Part shown: positions 26,001 through 38,323 of the stretch, in pieces | Numbering within the stretch: position 1 is the first letter of the stretch | Layout of the letters: the number at the start of each line of letters is the position of its first letter | DNA from: Allantophomopsis cytisporea | Taxonomy: Eukaryota > Ascomycota > Leotiomycetes > Phacidiales > Phacidiaceae | DNA length: 64,000 nucleotides | Reading direction: 5' to 3' | NCBI GenBank assembly: GCA_024752435.1 | Contig: CP103036.1 | Location: 1,736,001 to 1,800,000, forward strand | The notes under the pieces: model-generated | What the model saw: the letters and a program-made list of their open reading frames with translations, nothing else | Databases searched by the model: none | Told to the model about the DNA's origin: nothing | Program-made: the position numbers and the translations under genes

Positions 26001-27260
26001 AACCTTTATGATGAATGGTTGAAGTCCATTTCATCCTACACTGCATTCTCACGTCTGATTCTTATCTTGCGCGCACTTCATGTCAACCCAGATAAGACGA
26101 AGCTACTCCTCCGACCAGACAAGACCGTTATCACCCAGGAGCATCACATCTGGCCAACGTTATCTGATGAGGACTGGATGAAGGTCGAAACTCAATTGCG
26201 TGATCTCATCTTGAATGATTACGGCAAGAAGAACAGTGTCAACACATCTTCTTTGACAAGCAGCGAAGTTCGTGATATCATTCTTGGTATGGAGATTAGC
26301 GCACCTTCTATGCAGCGTCAACAAGCGGCCGAAATCGAGAAGCAACAGGAAGAACAACAACAATTGACTGCCGTTACTACGAAGACCCAAAATGTTCATG
26401 GTGAGGATATCATTGTTACCACCACATCCCAATTCGAGCAACAAACATTTGCCTCCAAGACAGAATGGCGCACACGAGCAATCGCAACATCGAACCTCCG
26501 AACTCGTGCTAACAATATCTACATCTCTTCGGACGACATCAAGGAAGATGATCACTACACATACATCATGCCAAAGAACATCCTCAAGCGCTTCATCACA
26601 ATTGCAGATCTTCGTGTTCAAGTTGCTGGATACTTGTATGGTTCTTCACCTCCAGATAATGACCAAGTCAAGGAGATTAGATGCATTGTCATGATCCCAC
26701 AGATCGGAAGTACTAGAGATGTGCAGCTTCCACACAACCTGCCACAACACGAGTACCTCGAGGGTTTGGAGCCATTAGGTGTTATTCACACTGTTTCTGG
26801 TAACGAACCTCCATACATGACAGCCATGGATGTCACACAACACGCGCGTCTCATGAACGCACACAAGTCGTGGGACAATAAGACGGTGACCATGACTGTC
26901 TCCTTCACACCAGGAAGTGTGTCTCTAGCATCCTGGGCCCTCACTCCTGCAGCCTACAAATGGGGAGTCGAGAACAAGGATGTCGGCAGTGACCAACCAC
27001 AGGGCTTCAGCACCAGCATGGGCGAGAAATGTCAACTCCTGCTGAGCGACAAGATTCGCGGCTACTTCCTGGTGCCGGAAACCAACACGTGGAACTACAG
27101 TTTCATGGGCAGTGCTTTCAGCGGTATTGAGAAGAAGCCTATCCACGTCAAGATGGACACACCATTGCCTTTCTACAGCGATCAGCACCGTCCGCTCCAC
27201 TTCCAAAATTTCGCAGAGCTCGAGGATATCTGGGTGGATCGTTCCGACAACTTTGCTTGA
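20075..27260 (+). CDS. PRP8: Prp8, central U5 snRNP splicing factor, 2,363 aa
   Basis: Exon 1 (20075-24768) and exon 2 (24863-27260) join at a TGG-TG|G codon to 2,363 aa, the usual size for Prp8 outside the yeasts. After a Pro-rich N-terminus (PPPPPPGWG) come the PRO8NT region (ending near residue 210), the PROCN core, the RRM-like part, the U5- and U6-snRNA-binding regions, the RNase H-like domain IV and a C-terminal MPN/JAB domain. All are recognisable as highly conserved Prp8 sequence, for example NRRFTLWW at the splice and SPTINRANVYVG after it. Prp8 forms the scaffold of the spliceosome's catalytic centre. The reading frame has no insertion, so there is no intein, although Prp8 inteins occur in several ascomycetes. 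The intron offers two in-frame 3' splice sites 6 nt apart. Confidence 0.98.
24769..24862 (+). other. PRP8 intron with tandem in-frame acceptors
   Basis: The donor is GTAAGT at 24769. A branch-like GCTAAC lies at 24846-24851. The first downstream AG ends at 24856 and a second at 24862. Conservation (W-W-S-P-T) favours the distal AG; using the proximal one would replace the second Trp and add two residues without shifting frame. Confidence 0.85.
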
Positions 27261-27763
27261 TGAATCAAATTTTGATGAGTAAAAAAGGGCTATATATAAT
27301 GGCACTTTGCAAGCATAGCGGGTCATTCGGGAGGGTGGATTGCACTGGGTAAAGTGTTACGTGGATGGTGATGCCATAAATTGCATTGTATAGGTGCTTG
27401 GGTGATCTTATTGATTCGAGGCTGATGATGATCAGGGGCTGGCACTGGGCGTTTGTTTGTTTTTGTTTGTTCTATCTCGCCATCCACGTAGCTCTCCCTA
27501 TCTTCTTCCATGTATTCTTCATGGCGTCTGGCGATCATGTATGTAGCATAGCACACTGATAATTTGAATCTCGGCATTTGATGTCAAGTTTTTTCCCTCT
27601 TCGCCCTCAGCTCCGTGATTGATTCATCAACACAATAGAGAAAATAGATTGATTGTCCTCTACCCCTCCCTCACATATATCATCATCATCATCATCATCA
27701 TTATCATAATTTTCATCGCATCACAATAAATCGAAAAAAAAGACGCAAAAAAGAAGACCCTGT
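27261..27763. other. Intergenic, no gene seen
   Basis: The 3' flanks of PRP8 and the small gene downstream meet here. It includes an ATC repeat near 27678-27705. An 84-codon minus-strand frame (27323-27577) is charged but unsupported. Confidence 0.5.
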
Positions 27764-28292
27764 TCAGATCATCACTTTCCGCGTCCCATATTCGTATCCC
27801 GGACATTGGCCGTTTGATCGGTACCATGCGCGCAAAGTCCACCGAGTAAGCGGCTCCCTGTCCACATCCAAAGCATAAATACCCATCTCCAACAACTTCC
27901 GCATCGGGATGTTCAGTGGCTGCAAATAGCAACGAGGGGGGTTCGGGGGGGTGAGAGGATGAGATCTGCGAGGAAAGAGAGCCGATGCTCACCGAGAGAG
28001 GTTGATTGTTGCTGCGCTGTGTTGCGCTGTGTTGCGCCTGTGCCTGTGCCTGTGCCTGTGCCTCCTTAAAAGACTAGATCATGCTTTCCCGTTGTAGACT
28101 TTCCCTGCCGCGCGGGCTTATGCGCGTCAAATTGGTGCTGGGTGGGTTGCTGGCTTGTGGATTGGCGTTGGCTGATGCTGAGGGTGAGGGTGAGGGTGAG
28201 GGTGTCGAGGGAGGGGTCTGATTGCCTGCGACGCGCCCTTGTGATCTATGGAGGCTTGTTGTGGATTGGACTTGTGCGCTAATCTTCATCAT
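27764..28292 (-). CDS. Small unrecognised gene with in-frame amber codon
   Basis: Exon 2 (27919-27764) encodes 51 residues with a strongly protein-like sequence, including LLEMGIYALD and LTRWTLRAWYRSNGQCPGY. It follows a 73-nt intron with GTGAGC and TTTGCAG ends, phase 0. Exon 1 (28292-27993) is open in the same frame from MMKIS through a Pro/Ser-rich stretch and RGRESLQRESMI, then a TAG at 28076-28074, then SFKEAQAQ and a Gln/Ala repeat made by a CAGGCA microsatellite. Three readings are possible: a nonsense mutation (CAG to TAG), readthrough, or an alternative upstream intron (GTGAAT donor at about 28303, acceptor at the TAG) giving a different N-terminus starting MHKDC. I do not recognise the family. 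If the amber is real, the gene would be truncated or dead. Confidence 0.5.
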
Positions 28293-31200
28293 TGGGTGGA
28301 TTCATTCACCTTGTTGAATTTCTTGGGTGAGGGATGTAGTATGTAGGTTGTAGGTATGCAATCTTTGTGCATTCGGACTCGGACGGGGTGGGTTGGTCTG
28401 TCTTGAGGCTTGGGTCTTGGATACTGAGTTGTGTGTGGGCTGTGGCTTGTGGGTTGATGGATGCAGGGGCGCACGAGTGTGATTGTGGTTAATATAGAAG
28501 TTAATATCGACTATAGACTATAGACGACCTTACGCGCAATGTCGTGTCGTTGATTAGGTATTTACTAAGCTGCTTTTTGTCGTGGATACATTAAATAGGC
28601 ATGGCATACACAGGTACGTAGTACTTCGGATGAAGTATGGAGTCCGTGGTCATCTAGGTGTATAATGTAGATTTATGTATTTTTATCATGCTACTTTACG
28701 TGTTAAGTGCGACGTCGTACATCCTGCGCACCTTGTAGTATGTACATATTTCTGACGCCATGAATATGCTTACCTTACCTTACCTTACCTTTCCTCACTG
28801 GTGTTACGACGTTACCATGTACTTGACTCTCCTGCATACTAGACGAGACCTGGGACTTCTACGCTCGTTCTTTCAGTCTTCTCCCGCGTGTGCCTTGCAT
28901 AACCTTGTCCTTGACTTTATTCGTCATCATTTCATCTATCGTATTGTACTGCGTAATGATAATCATATTGACTATACTATACAACACCATACCTATTCTG
29001 TTATCCGATCCTATATGATGCTATGTGATACTCTGCTCTAGTCACGGACTTCTTTCCTCTGATCTACATGCGTCTGATTAAGTTGACTGTTTTTAATCGA
29101 CTAAACCATACTTGTATCCTCGCGACCGAGTCTACTCTATTTGACTTCTAATAATGTACTCTATCACAAAGTACAGACGGATACAGAATCATCTCCACCG
29201 AAAATCCATTCCAACAACCAGAACCCCCTTCACTCTCACTTCCACGCATCATCATCCCCTAGTACCATAAGATATATTGTATCTACATACGAATCTACGT
29301 ACTATACTGTACCCTACAAGTCCCACCCGAATTGCAAGCCAACATCCTCCCCCCCCATCCCCTGTCTGTCTGATCTCCCTGAGCCCAGACCTCCCAAACT
29401 CCCCCGTCCCTAAGGCTTGTCGCATCGCAACGTATCGCAAGCTCCACCTCATCCCAACATTGACACCCGCTCCACTACCACTACCACCCACCACCAGTAC
29501 CAGTACCACTACCACGGCCCGGCCATGATCCGACGTCGTCCGAAACAGCACAGAACCCCCATAATCATGCCCTGAAAGGCTTTATGTCTCGACCATTGCA
29601 CGCATCAGTCACAGTCGCAGTCAGCATCAGCATGTCAATTTAAAAGTCAATGGCAGCCTAGCGGTGTGTTCTTCTCTCCTGTCGTATCTTTCCTTGGTAC
29701 TCGTCATTGCTGGCCCTGCCTGGTCTTCCCTACACCGGCTATTGACGGGCGATTACTCTATATGGTCGGTTATGATTCCTCGCCGATCATGTCTTATTAC
29801 ATACCCGCGCTCCGTATCTTGTATGTATGCTATGCTTTGGCGCGCTGTGCAGGGACAGGGCTTCAAGGTGTAAGGCGTGAGGCGTAAGACCCAATATTCG
29901 GGCTTGGGATGAGATGAGGTGGGGTGCGGGCGAGTTCGAGGGCCGGTCAATGGTGTCCATTGTTGTTTGTCTGCTGTCTTGGGTTTGTAGTGGAATTATG
30001 GTTCGTGGGAATGGTAGCGGCTACACCACTGCAGTGACAGGTGGAAATGGTGCGATGGTGGTGGTGGTGGTGGTGGTGTGGTGTGGTGTGGCAGTTAACG
30101 GTTTGCTACCAAACTTTGACGGCCGTTGTGTTTTGGATATGTCGCCTTTCGCCTTGACCATTGCCTTTGACTTTGCCATCAGCATGCTTCGGATGACCTT
30201 GCCACTGGATATGTCAAGATGTTCCTTGCGTGTCAATTCACAGTATATACATACATGTCATGTTATTCGTGCATAAAATAGTGTTGTGTCTGTGGATCTG
30301 CGTTCTTCATCTGTGTACGTAGTACGTACGCATGTACTGTACATATTTAGAGTGTTGGATTATAAATAGAGTCAGATAAAGTACTGTGCATCGGCTCATG
30401 ACGAAGGATTCAATCCACTCTCAACCAACAGCACTCGCACGGACGAGATGAAAATGAGAGTGCAGGCAAAAGTAAAAGTAGAGTAAAAGTAGAGTAAAGG
30501 TAAAGTAAAATAGAAGTAAGAGTAAGGTACGGTACTGTACAGTAGTGCGAGGCAAAACTGAGGTGTTACTTGTACAGAATCTGTTGTCTTTGCCCTTTTA
30601 ACTTTACTCCATCGTCATTCTACATCCTCGAGTCTCTTGTCGGTGTCGGTGTGGTGAGAATGATGTTGAGCCACGAATAATCAAGAACATATCATCGACA
30701 ATGACGACGACGACGACGATGATGATGATGATGATCAGAATGAAGATGGTCAAGATTAATGAGAGATGTGTCAATGCTCATGCGATGTCAACGTGGTCGA
30801 GTCAATCTCGCCTCATCTCGCATTTCCATCGCATGGCTCTTCACATTCATCACCAATTGCCAATGATTGTCTATCACTACCAACTACTCTCTTCATCTGC
30901 TCACTCTCCAAATGACTTATCAACTCATCTACACAGATTCCAACTGATTCACGTGCCCGTCAATGCATTCAGTCATCATTTCACGAAATCAATTCATTAA
31001 TTTATTTCAGCCTTCCAATCCCCGGTAGAGGCGGATGACCAGCACCGCCAGAAACTTCTTTCTGTGTATCTCTTAGACTTCCTCTCTTTACGTGCTTCAT
31101 TTCCCAGGAATTCCCCATCAATCCAAAATCTATCCCCTTTCGTCCAGCTGAATAGAGTGAGATATATTGTGGCCTTCCACTTTCAGCCTCCACTTTCTTC

Positions 31201-32785
31201 TTCGGCCCAGTATCGCCACAGGGTCTACGTGGACCAAGCAACAAATCTTCAAATTCGCATGATTTTCCATATAGCCCCCCCCCCTGTTTGCATTATATCC
31301 ATTTCGCCTCCACATTCTCGCTTCGTCTGGTCCATGAGCAAGGCAAACTCACACCCAAAGCACACCCAAGCAACCAACAGGGACGGACAGATACTACTAA
31401 ACTAACAAGCACTTTTCTTGCTGACAGCATGGAAATGTCCATTGTACACTCCACTGACCCACTCAATGAGAAGAAGCCGCATCATGGTTATACTTAGTTC
31501 TACATGGTGTTTAATGGTCCTTACTGTCACTCACGACCGATGTCATGGCTTACAGAAGGAAGGGAAAAAGGGACAACAGAGAAGAGGAAGCACGAGAGAC
31601 ACGAACTGGACGAGGAGAATGGAGAAGGACACTGAATGTCTTTACTCTGTACAGTTCCTGATCCGCTCCCATCGTGGCCTTTTCGTACCCTTCCATGCCC
31701 TTTCCTGGAGCTCATGCTAACCTTGCACAATGACCTCTCTGAGATCCGGCAACATCGACATCCTCTCTATCGGGACCCATATTCCAGGCTTGTCATGGTT
31801 TTATTTCATTTCCCCTTCGTGCCCTTCTTTCTCATCCCCAGACCCCTGGTCACACACCCCCTCTCTCACCCCTCTGCCCTGTCATCCTGCTTCTGTCTCT
31901 ATGCCGTCACAGAATACACAGTATGATGCGGGCCGGGATACCCAAAAAAAAAGAGGCGTACGGCCAGTAGGAAGTGCCGATTCTCTACGAAAAAAAGCAT
32001 GGAATACCATGGCATAAGATCATCAAATTATGCCATATGGAAACCTTGATGGAAAGGTACGAACACAGCCATCTTCTCCGTAGGGCTCTCAGGAACAGCA
32101 TGCGTCTCAGTAGACTGGCAGATGGCAAATGGCAAATGGAAAACGACCCAGCAAGCGCTCATATGTGCTTTAAATGCGAAGATATGCAATGGCCGGAGCG
32201 ACTGAGAATAATTCTCCTAGCTTCTTCTCATTCGAAATCACTACCAACACCATCGTCGCCGCAGCAAGCAACGCAACACAACGCACAATCTCTTACTCCT
32301 TTTACTTCCCCGTCTTTCCTCAGAATAATAGATCCACGCATGCGAGACCCGTCAAGTCAATGCTTTATAGTTTCTATGGTGTGTGTTAGCCTTCAAGCCG
32401 AATATCAGACGATATAATGCCCTGCATGCCCTCACATCATTTCTTTTGATCTCCTTCCTCAATTCTTCTTATATTTTGATGCCCGGCCACCAAAAAAAAT
32501 AAAATAAGAAAAGCTCTATATCATATCGCTGGATTAAGCTTATACCATTGTTTTGTCTTAATTACCCGTTGTCTCTCTTTCTGTCTCTACACTCACACTC
32601 TCTTCCTCTCTCTTCTACCCTCTCTTTTTTCTTCTTTCTATCATCCAGCCTCTCGAAACATTCCGTCCTTACCGATGCTCTTATTATACCACCAAGCCCT
32701 ATAATACAACACGTCAAACTCAGTCGCGCTGCATCAAACACACGCGACACATTTACAAACAGCAAGCCTGACAGAAATAACACAG
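28293..32785. other. Gene-poor region, no supported gene
   Basis: About 4.5 kb without a convincing model. Features seen are a TATAAATAG box-like string near 30363, a GAC/GAT microsatellite at 30700-30735, GGT runs near 30060, and T/C-rich stretches from about 31650 to 32650. The last part probably belongs to the leader of the second SANT/Myb gene. Frames such as 29914-30276, 30701-31000 and 31064-31405 are low-complexity or lack supporting composition. Confidence 0.5.
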
Positions 32786-33851
32786 GTGCTAGCTGTGATT
32801 CAACAAATACTTCCTTTACAGGCATCGGCGACCTGCCAGAGCGGTCAGCTCTGGCGGTACCCATGCACAACCGCAACGCTGGCTGCACCCTATCGAGTAG
32901 GTCCGGACTACAATATAGACTACTCTGCACAAGACTCGCATCCGGACGAGCAGAGCCATTCGCAGCGCGTTTACGAATCGCACTCACATCATCAACAACA
33001 ACTCCATCACGTTGGCGCCTCAAATCTGGATCAACTACACGAGCTCGCCGCCGCCCAAGCTCAGGCGCAGGCTCATCATCCCCACCATCACCACCAACAG
33101 GTCCTGCTAGATCAATCTCACATGGCCCATCACCGACAAGCGCCCCAATTCGGTGGTGGGCAGAGCCACATGGGCTATGGCGCCACTCCTCTGCAGCAAG
33201 TGGCGGGTACGAAGCGTGCAAGACCTCATGATGAGCTTGACTTGGACCTCGCGGCGCTCCAAGATGAAGATCTGTCGGCAATGCCTCACTCAGCTATGAG
33301 TGCCTATGCGCCGCAGACTCCGCAGCAGCATCATCATCATCATCGCCTACCTGATCAAGGTCCACCGTCCAAGATGTCCAGACGTGGTGATTCTGATCCA
33401 GGAATGATGTCGCAGAGCGCTCCAAGTGTGGTGGGCCAGGTGGGTATGCCTTCTCCTGCGCCGCGACCACGAGGGCCAAAACTAAAATTCACTCCTGAGG
33501 ATGATGGGCTTCTTGTCGATCTGAAGGAGAACAAAGCCCTCACTTGGAAGCAGATCGCAGAGTTCTTTCCAGGTCGCTCATCCGGCACGCTTCAAGTGCG
33601 GTACTGTACGAAGTTGAAGGCAAAGACCACGCAATGGACAGATGAGACTGTAAGTAGCGAAAACTCTTGCTAATCATTCAGTTGTCACTATTCATCATAT
33701 CAATATCTACGTCCAATACTAACAATAGCAGGTACAAAAACTCCGCACAGCACTTCAAGACTATGAGCAAGAGAAATGGCGTATTGTTTCCAATAAAGTC
33801 GGCACCGGTTTCACGCCTGCAGCTTGCAGAGAGAAAGCTAGGGAGTTATAG
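32786..33851 (+). CDS. SANT/Myb-like protein (5' end not located)
   Basis: The frame is open through 32786-33649 and joins exon 33732-33851 across an 82-nt intron (GTAAGT/CAG, phase 0). The first in-frame ATG is at 33122. Protein-like sequence upstream of it (DYNIDYSAQD, QLHHVGASNLDQLHELAAAQ) suggests the true start lies in an exon I could not place, so 32786 is only the limit of the open frame. The N-terminal half is Gln/His-rich. A first SANT-like repeat begins at KFTPEDDGLLVDL with WKQIAEFFPGRS. The second spans the intron and ends KWRIVSNKVGTGFTPAACREKAREL. This is a predicted nuclear DNA-binding protein. The C-terminal two-repeat arrangement matches the gene at 7153, although the flanks do not. 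Confidence 0.72.
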
Positions 33852-36800
33852 CATTCAATGTCTCCGGCAGAAGCATCCGCTTCTGATCTCGGGGACACAT
33901 CTTACTAGCTCTCTTGAAAACCATCAAGAGACGCACACTCCCGCCGCACGTTATTTTGCATTCACAAGTCCTCCACTTCTAGACGCCGCAAGAGACAACT
34001 ACCGCGAACAGGTTCATGAGTCCGTAACGCACGTCTAATGCAGGACAGACTATTCCGAGCAGAGCGCTTCAGATTCCTTCTCATTCTTCATTTCTCACCT
34101 CCGATTTAACACCATTTCTTTTCATTTCTTTTGTCAGCATCATGATACAGCCAGGGGTACGGGGCTGGAAAGGACGCCAGGACAGGGCAACCGAGGCAGG
34201 CGGGTAGACATGTGGGCGGGGTATGGATCAAGGCGGAAGGAGGGAGGGGCGGCGTATCGGAGTATTCTTTCAATTGTGTTCGGCGAGGGAAGGTTGGTAA
34301 TTCTCACATATGCACAACTCCTACATCCTCAACACATTTCGACTTTCACACACGCTTCGCAATATTCTTTACATGTACTCCCACATACTTCCTCTCACTC
34401 GGGCAAGTGTGATTGGCCTGCAAGGTCCGAGTCCATCATTGCACATATGCCCCTCGTAGATTAGGAGAATTTAGCCTCTGACCTACATCGCAAGACTCTA
34501 TCATTGGTCGGATATGAGAGCAAGATGGTGGTGGGTGAGGCCTGCATGTGTGTGGTGGTACAGGAGGTCGCTTGCGAGAGGAGAGTACGAGGGTCAAGGG
34601 TCGCTTAGCTAGATATACCCATTTTCATTTCTATGTATGTATGATAAGAACGAGGACGATATAATGTGTTGGATGGTAATGGAATTCATGTCACGAGCGC
34701 TACTTCCGACTTCTATCTGCGAGTGAGTAGGTGATACTTTATGCAGAGGTACATAATTCCTCGCTAAGTGAGGGTCACTTGAACCACAACCTGTACTCTA
34801 TACTGTGCCATCTTCCGCATCGCAGAAAAACAAGTATCCCCCAATCACTATCACACAACCTACACACGGAGTCATTCATCCTTCCAAATAGTCCTCACTC
34901 CCCCTACAAATCCACATCCATCCACTCCACCCAGCCCAGATATTTATACCCCCAAACAAATTTCAAAACATCTCGCAGTTTCGTCTCCACCAACAAAAAA
35001 ATAACCTTACTCTCCCCATCTCGCCCATCGACTATTCAACGCCATTCAAATCCCGCCCATGACGAATCATCGCCAGCTACCGAAACACGCCCCAAGAGCC
35101 AGCCCGCCCGTTTCGACCCACCTCGCCCCTACCCAGCGCAATCCCAATCAGCCGCGAACCACGCCCATCATGCGCGCCAGGATTGCTTCTTATGCCCCTC
35201 TTCGCCCTCGGCGCCGCCACTCGGCGCTATTGCCGTAGCCGGATCCGAAGCCGGAACGGCCGTCCTTCGTTTGTCGACTGCGCGTTTGTGTACGTATGTC
35301 TGTACGTGTGTGCTCGTAGATGTGTGCGCGTGTATGCTCTTGCATACCACATGCAACAAATCTACGCATGTGCTCCGCTCATCCTGCTCTGCTCATGCTC
35401 CTGTGCAATGTCTGACCTCGCTTGTGCTCGCTCCGCTCGCTCTGCTCCGGGGCTTCGTGGCCCTGGCTGCGTTTGGGAGATGTTTGTGGGCCTGGTGTGT
35501 GCGTTTCGTTTCCGGGGGATGTGGATATGAACCGTGCATTGGGTTCGTTTTGTGAGGTGGTTTGTTTTGGTGTGGATGACGAGGGGTGCTGGTTGTGTCG
35601 GTTGTGGGAGTGCGTAATTTGGGCAGGGCTGAGGGGTATATTGGGGGTTTTATACCCTCCTTGGCGGAGGGGGTTGGTGTTAGGTGGGTTGGGTTTTTTG
35701 GTGGCTGGGGATTAGTGAGTGTAACGGGAATTTCGCGAGGCTGTTCATGAGGAATTGTGGTAATTGCTCTTGAGAATAAATGTTGAGGTTGTTGATGATG
35801 AATTGGTGGCGGCGATAGTAATGGGGAGGTTGGATGGGAAACGAGTGTGAAAACAAATCCCGCGCGAATTCCAAATGGTTGAGCATCTGTATTTATTCAA
35901 AGATAAGGATAGACTCAGTTTTGAAGTTAACTGACAAATAGTGGCTACTGAAATTGCAAGTGTTTTGAAAAACCAGCATGTATGTTACAACATTCAAAAC
36001 ACGTGATATCAAATCACCATATAGAGCTGTTACAATTATTTGGCAGCGGTAGTTTTAGAACAAAAATGAAGACGTCAAAAGAAGATAAGTATGTAAACTA
36101 CTTCGTGATGCTTTAGAAGTGTTCAAGGCATGGATATTTCTTGAGTGACCATTTTGGAGAAGGGATCAGGTGAAGAGTTATTAATCTCAAATTGTACAAG
36201 GGTCCTTTTTGCTCTGACAGCTCAATTATTTAGCTTCTAATAACAAGGAGACACCAGATACCTACTTACTTACTCAAGTTGTAGATAGTTAAAGTCCTAT
36301 ATGCATGTATCTACATTAGTAGCGGTCAAGAGAATACTGCAGGGGCGTGGTTTATATCCATATTATTATTCAAGTACCAAACTGTCATTACTCGTTATCT
36401 TTGTCAAAATTCAAACCCAAACTATAAGTATCCCGAAATCGCTTGCCCAAAAACGCTAAATCTTGTAAACCTATAGTCTTAACTCCAAATGTAGAGGAAA
36501 GTACTAAATTCCTTTGTAGTTCCAAGTGTTTCCTAAACAGTGTGGTTGTTATTTACATTCTCATCATCGTCTAACTCCTCGTCATTGTTTATTTCCTTCC
36601 ACATTTCCATTGGTTCTTGTGAGCAACAGTTCCGTTCTTTGTTGCGACTTGTTACGTTGAAGTTCTTTCTTTGTATTTCCTTGAGATTTGATGGGAACAA
36701 GTCAAAGAGCTTATATAGTTCCAAACACTGTAAACCTACTACTGTGCTTTAGGTGTCAAAAGGTGCTAGACATTCATAGAACAACTGTTTATACCATGGG

Positions 36801-37531
36801 AAATACCCACTAACCGTATGACACGACTAACAAAAATTTACATCGTTGATATAATCAGGTGTGTAAATGTACCTTGGTCTACGTAAACTCAAGTGGCAAT
36901 TGAGGAATGCATGAGCGTGTTAAGTGTATGAGCCCATCCATAATCATCCTTCTAGAGTGCATACTATCTTTCACTTCGAGAATTTCTCCTTACGTGTAGC
37001 GTAGCACTTCTCAACAACTAGAACAGCTGAATGGTATTCTGATGTCAAATAAGTGATGACAAGAAGTTTATGACGATGAGAAGTGGCAGAATGATGACAA
37101 GCTCAGCGATGGTGATTAAGATGTTCAAGATATGCTTGAGATTAGTATAAATTACTCAAAATGGCCCGCTTGGTGTTGCTACCAACTATTATGGAACAGT
37201 TTGGTGGGAGTAAGAGATTGGGCGGGTATGAGATATAGTGCAGTATTGAGCTGCCATCAGAATTCGGAGAGTAACTATGCTCGCAAACACAAGCGCTGTA
37301 TAGATCAAGATAGCTATGCAAAAGTGTCTAGAATGAATGGTTCTATGCAAAGCAGCAAGAGCCCATAAGTCAACATATAGCACCAACACCCATCACCACA
37401 CCTCCACGATCAAAAGACTACCCAAGCAATCTTCCATACGATCCCGAGCTCCTCAAGTATAAGTAGAGCATTGCCTTCCAAGAAGACCATAAACCCAACC
37501 AACGTCATAAACAGAACTCATGGGGTGTCGC
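33852..37531. other. Gene-poor, partly A/T-rich region
   Basis: No gene is supported in 3.7 kb. A 274-codon plus-strand frame (34731-35555) has a Pro/Ser/His-rich middle and a Cys-rich end, and changes composition abruptly; I treat it as chance or leader sequence. From about 35900 the DNA is A/T-rich. Minus-strand frames at 36533-36735 (acidic C-terminus) and 37189-37389 (hydrophobic) lack ATG starts and could be coding relics. Confidence 0.45.
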
Positions 37532-37651
37532 TTAATAGCATCCAAAGACGCGCCCACAAAGCACAATGACGGCGACGTAAATGATGATGAGAGAAAGAAC
37601 GACGACAAGAGAAAGGATTAAGAACGCAGGGCAGAACTTTGTACGAAACAT
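37532..37651 (-). CDS. Candidate 39-aa single-span membrane protein
   Basis: The ATG at 37651 opens a 39-residue frame ending at 37532. It has a short basic start (MFRTKFC), a continuous hydrophobic helix of about 25 residues rich in Leu, Val and Ile, and a short CGRVFGCY tail. Codons end mainly in C or T, as in the confirmed genes. Just upstream of the ATG a good acceptor (CTAG) pairs with a GTGAGT donor about 45 nt away, suggesting a spliced leader or upstream coding exon. I do not recognise it. The minus strand here is T-rich, which alone favours hydrophobic frames, so confidence is low. Confidence 0.3.
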   Translation of the reverse strand: MFRTKFCPAFLILSLVVVLSLIIIYVAVIVLCGRVFGCY

Positions 37652-38323
37652 CTAGGCCATACGTCTAGTTAAGGTCTCGTGGTTCCAGCAACTCACAGGC
37701 TGTATAGGAGTGGAATCGTGTTTGATACTGCAGCCATGCACTCACTAGACGCGTGACTCACGAGGCGTGTGCAGTGTGCAGTGCCCGGAGTTACTCTATA
37801 CGCCATAGGCAATCAGTGATGTTTGCGGTAGAGTACAAGGAACCCATTCCTCTATTCGAGAAGCTCAAGAACTCCAGCTCATGAACTCGAAGGATGCAGA
37901 CGCCAGCCAGTAGAGGCGTTGGTACGAGGAGTAAGCAATACACCGACAGGTCCCAAACCACGAATACATAATCACCACACAACGCAACAAAGACAAGATA
38001 GTATGTAAGGCAAGACAAATGCCATTGATTCCACTAAATCTAAGACGAGACCAGACCAGACCAGAAGAAATGAAAAAAATCTTATCTAATCCTCCACTCA
38101 ACCAACAAACCACCAATCCCCAACCGCTAAACCAAAGTTCCCACCAACGCCACAGATCAGATATCAAGAATCGAATCGAATCAGATCAAATCCAAACCAC
38201 ACGTCCCAAACGCGCCAACAAATCACTTTTTTTGAACCCCCCCCCCCATTAACTGTCCAGTCCCCATGAGGGAGCCGGAGCGCTAGAGTACTAACTGATA
38301 GAAGGATGGAAAGTGTCCCAAAT
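37652..38323. other. Intergenic, no supported gene
   Basis: T-rich on the minus strand, giving several hydrophobic but mutually overlapping frames (37791-38018, 37865-38167) that I do not support. It includes the IMP dehydrogenase 3' flank with a C homopolymer near 38240. Confidence 0.5.

Noticed and set aside
29914..30276. 120-codon plus-strand frame with a poly-Val stretch, and the basic frame opposite it
   Set aside because: The Val run is a GGT repeat. The opposite Lys-rich frame (30021-30236) looks more protein-like but starts at TTG, not ATG, and has no supporting exons.
30701..31000. 99-codon frame starting with Thr and Met runs
   Set aside because: Its start is a GAC/GAT microsatellite and the rest is His/Ser-rich without codon bias; no splice or homology cue.
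32562..33281. 239-codon minus-strand frame and 227-codon plus-strand frame 32548-33231
   Set aside because: Both overlap the Gln/His-rich part of the second SANT/Myb gene in other frames; only the frame reaching the SANT repeats has support.
34731..35555. 274-codon plus-strand frame
   Set aside because: Composition switches from His/Ser/Pro to Cys/Val/Leu as the DNA changes base bias; no domain or splice evidence. It may be leader or chance.
37791..38167. Overlapping hydrophobic minus-strand frames resembling membrane proteins
   Set aside because: The minus strand is T-rich here, which produces Leu/Val/Phe in every frame; two frames compete over the same bases.
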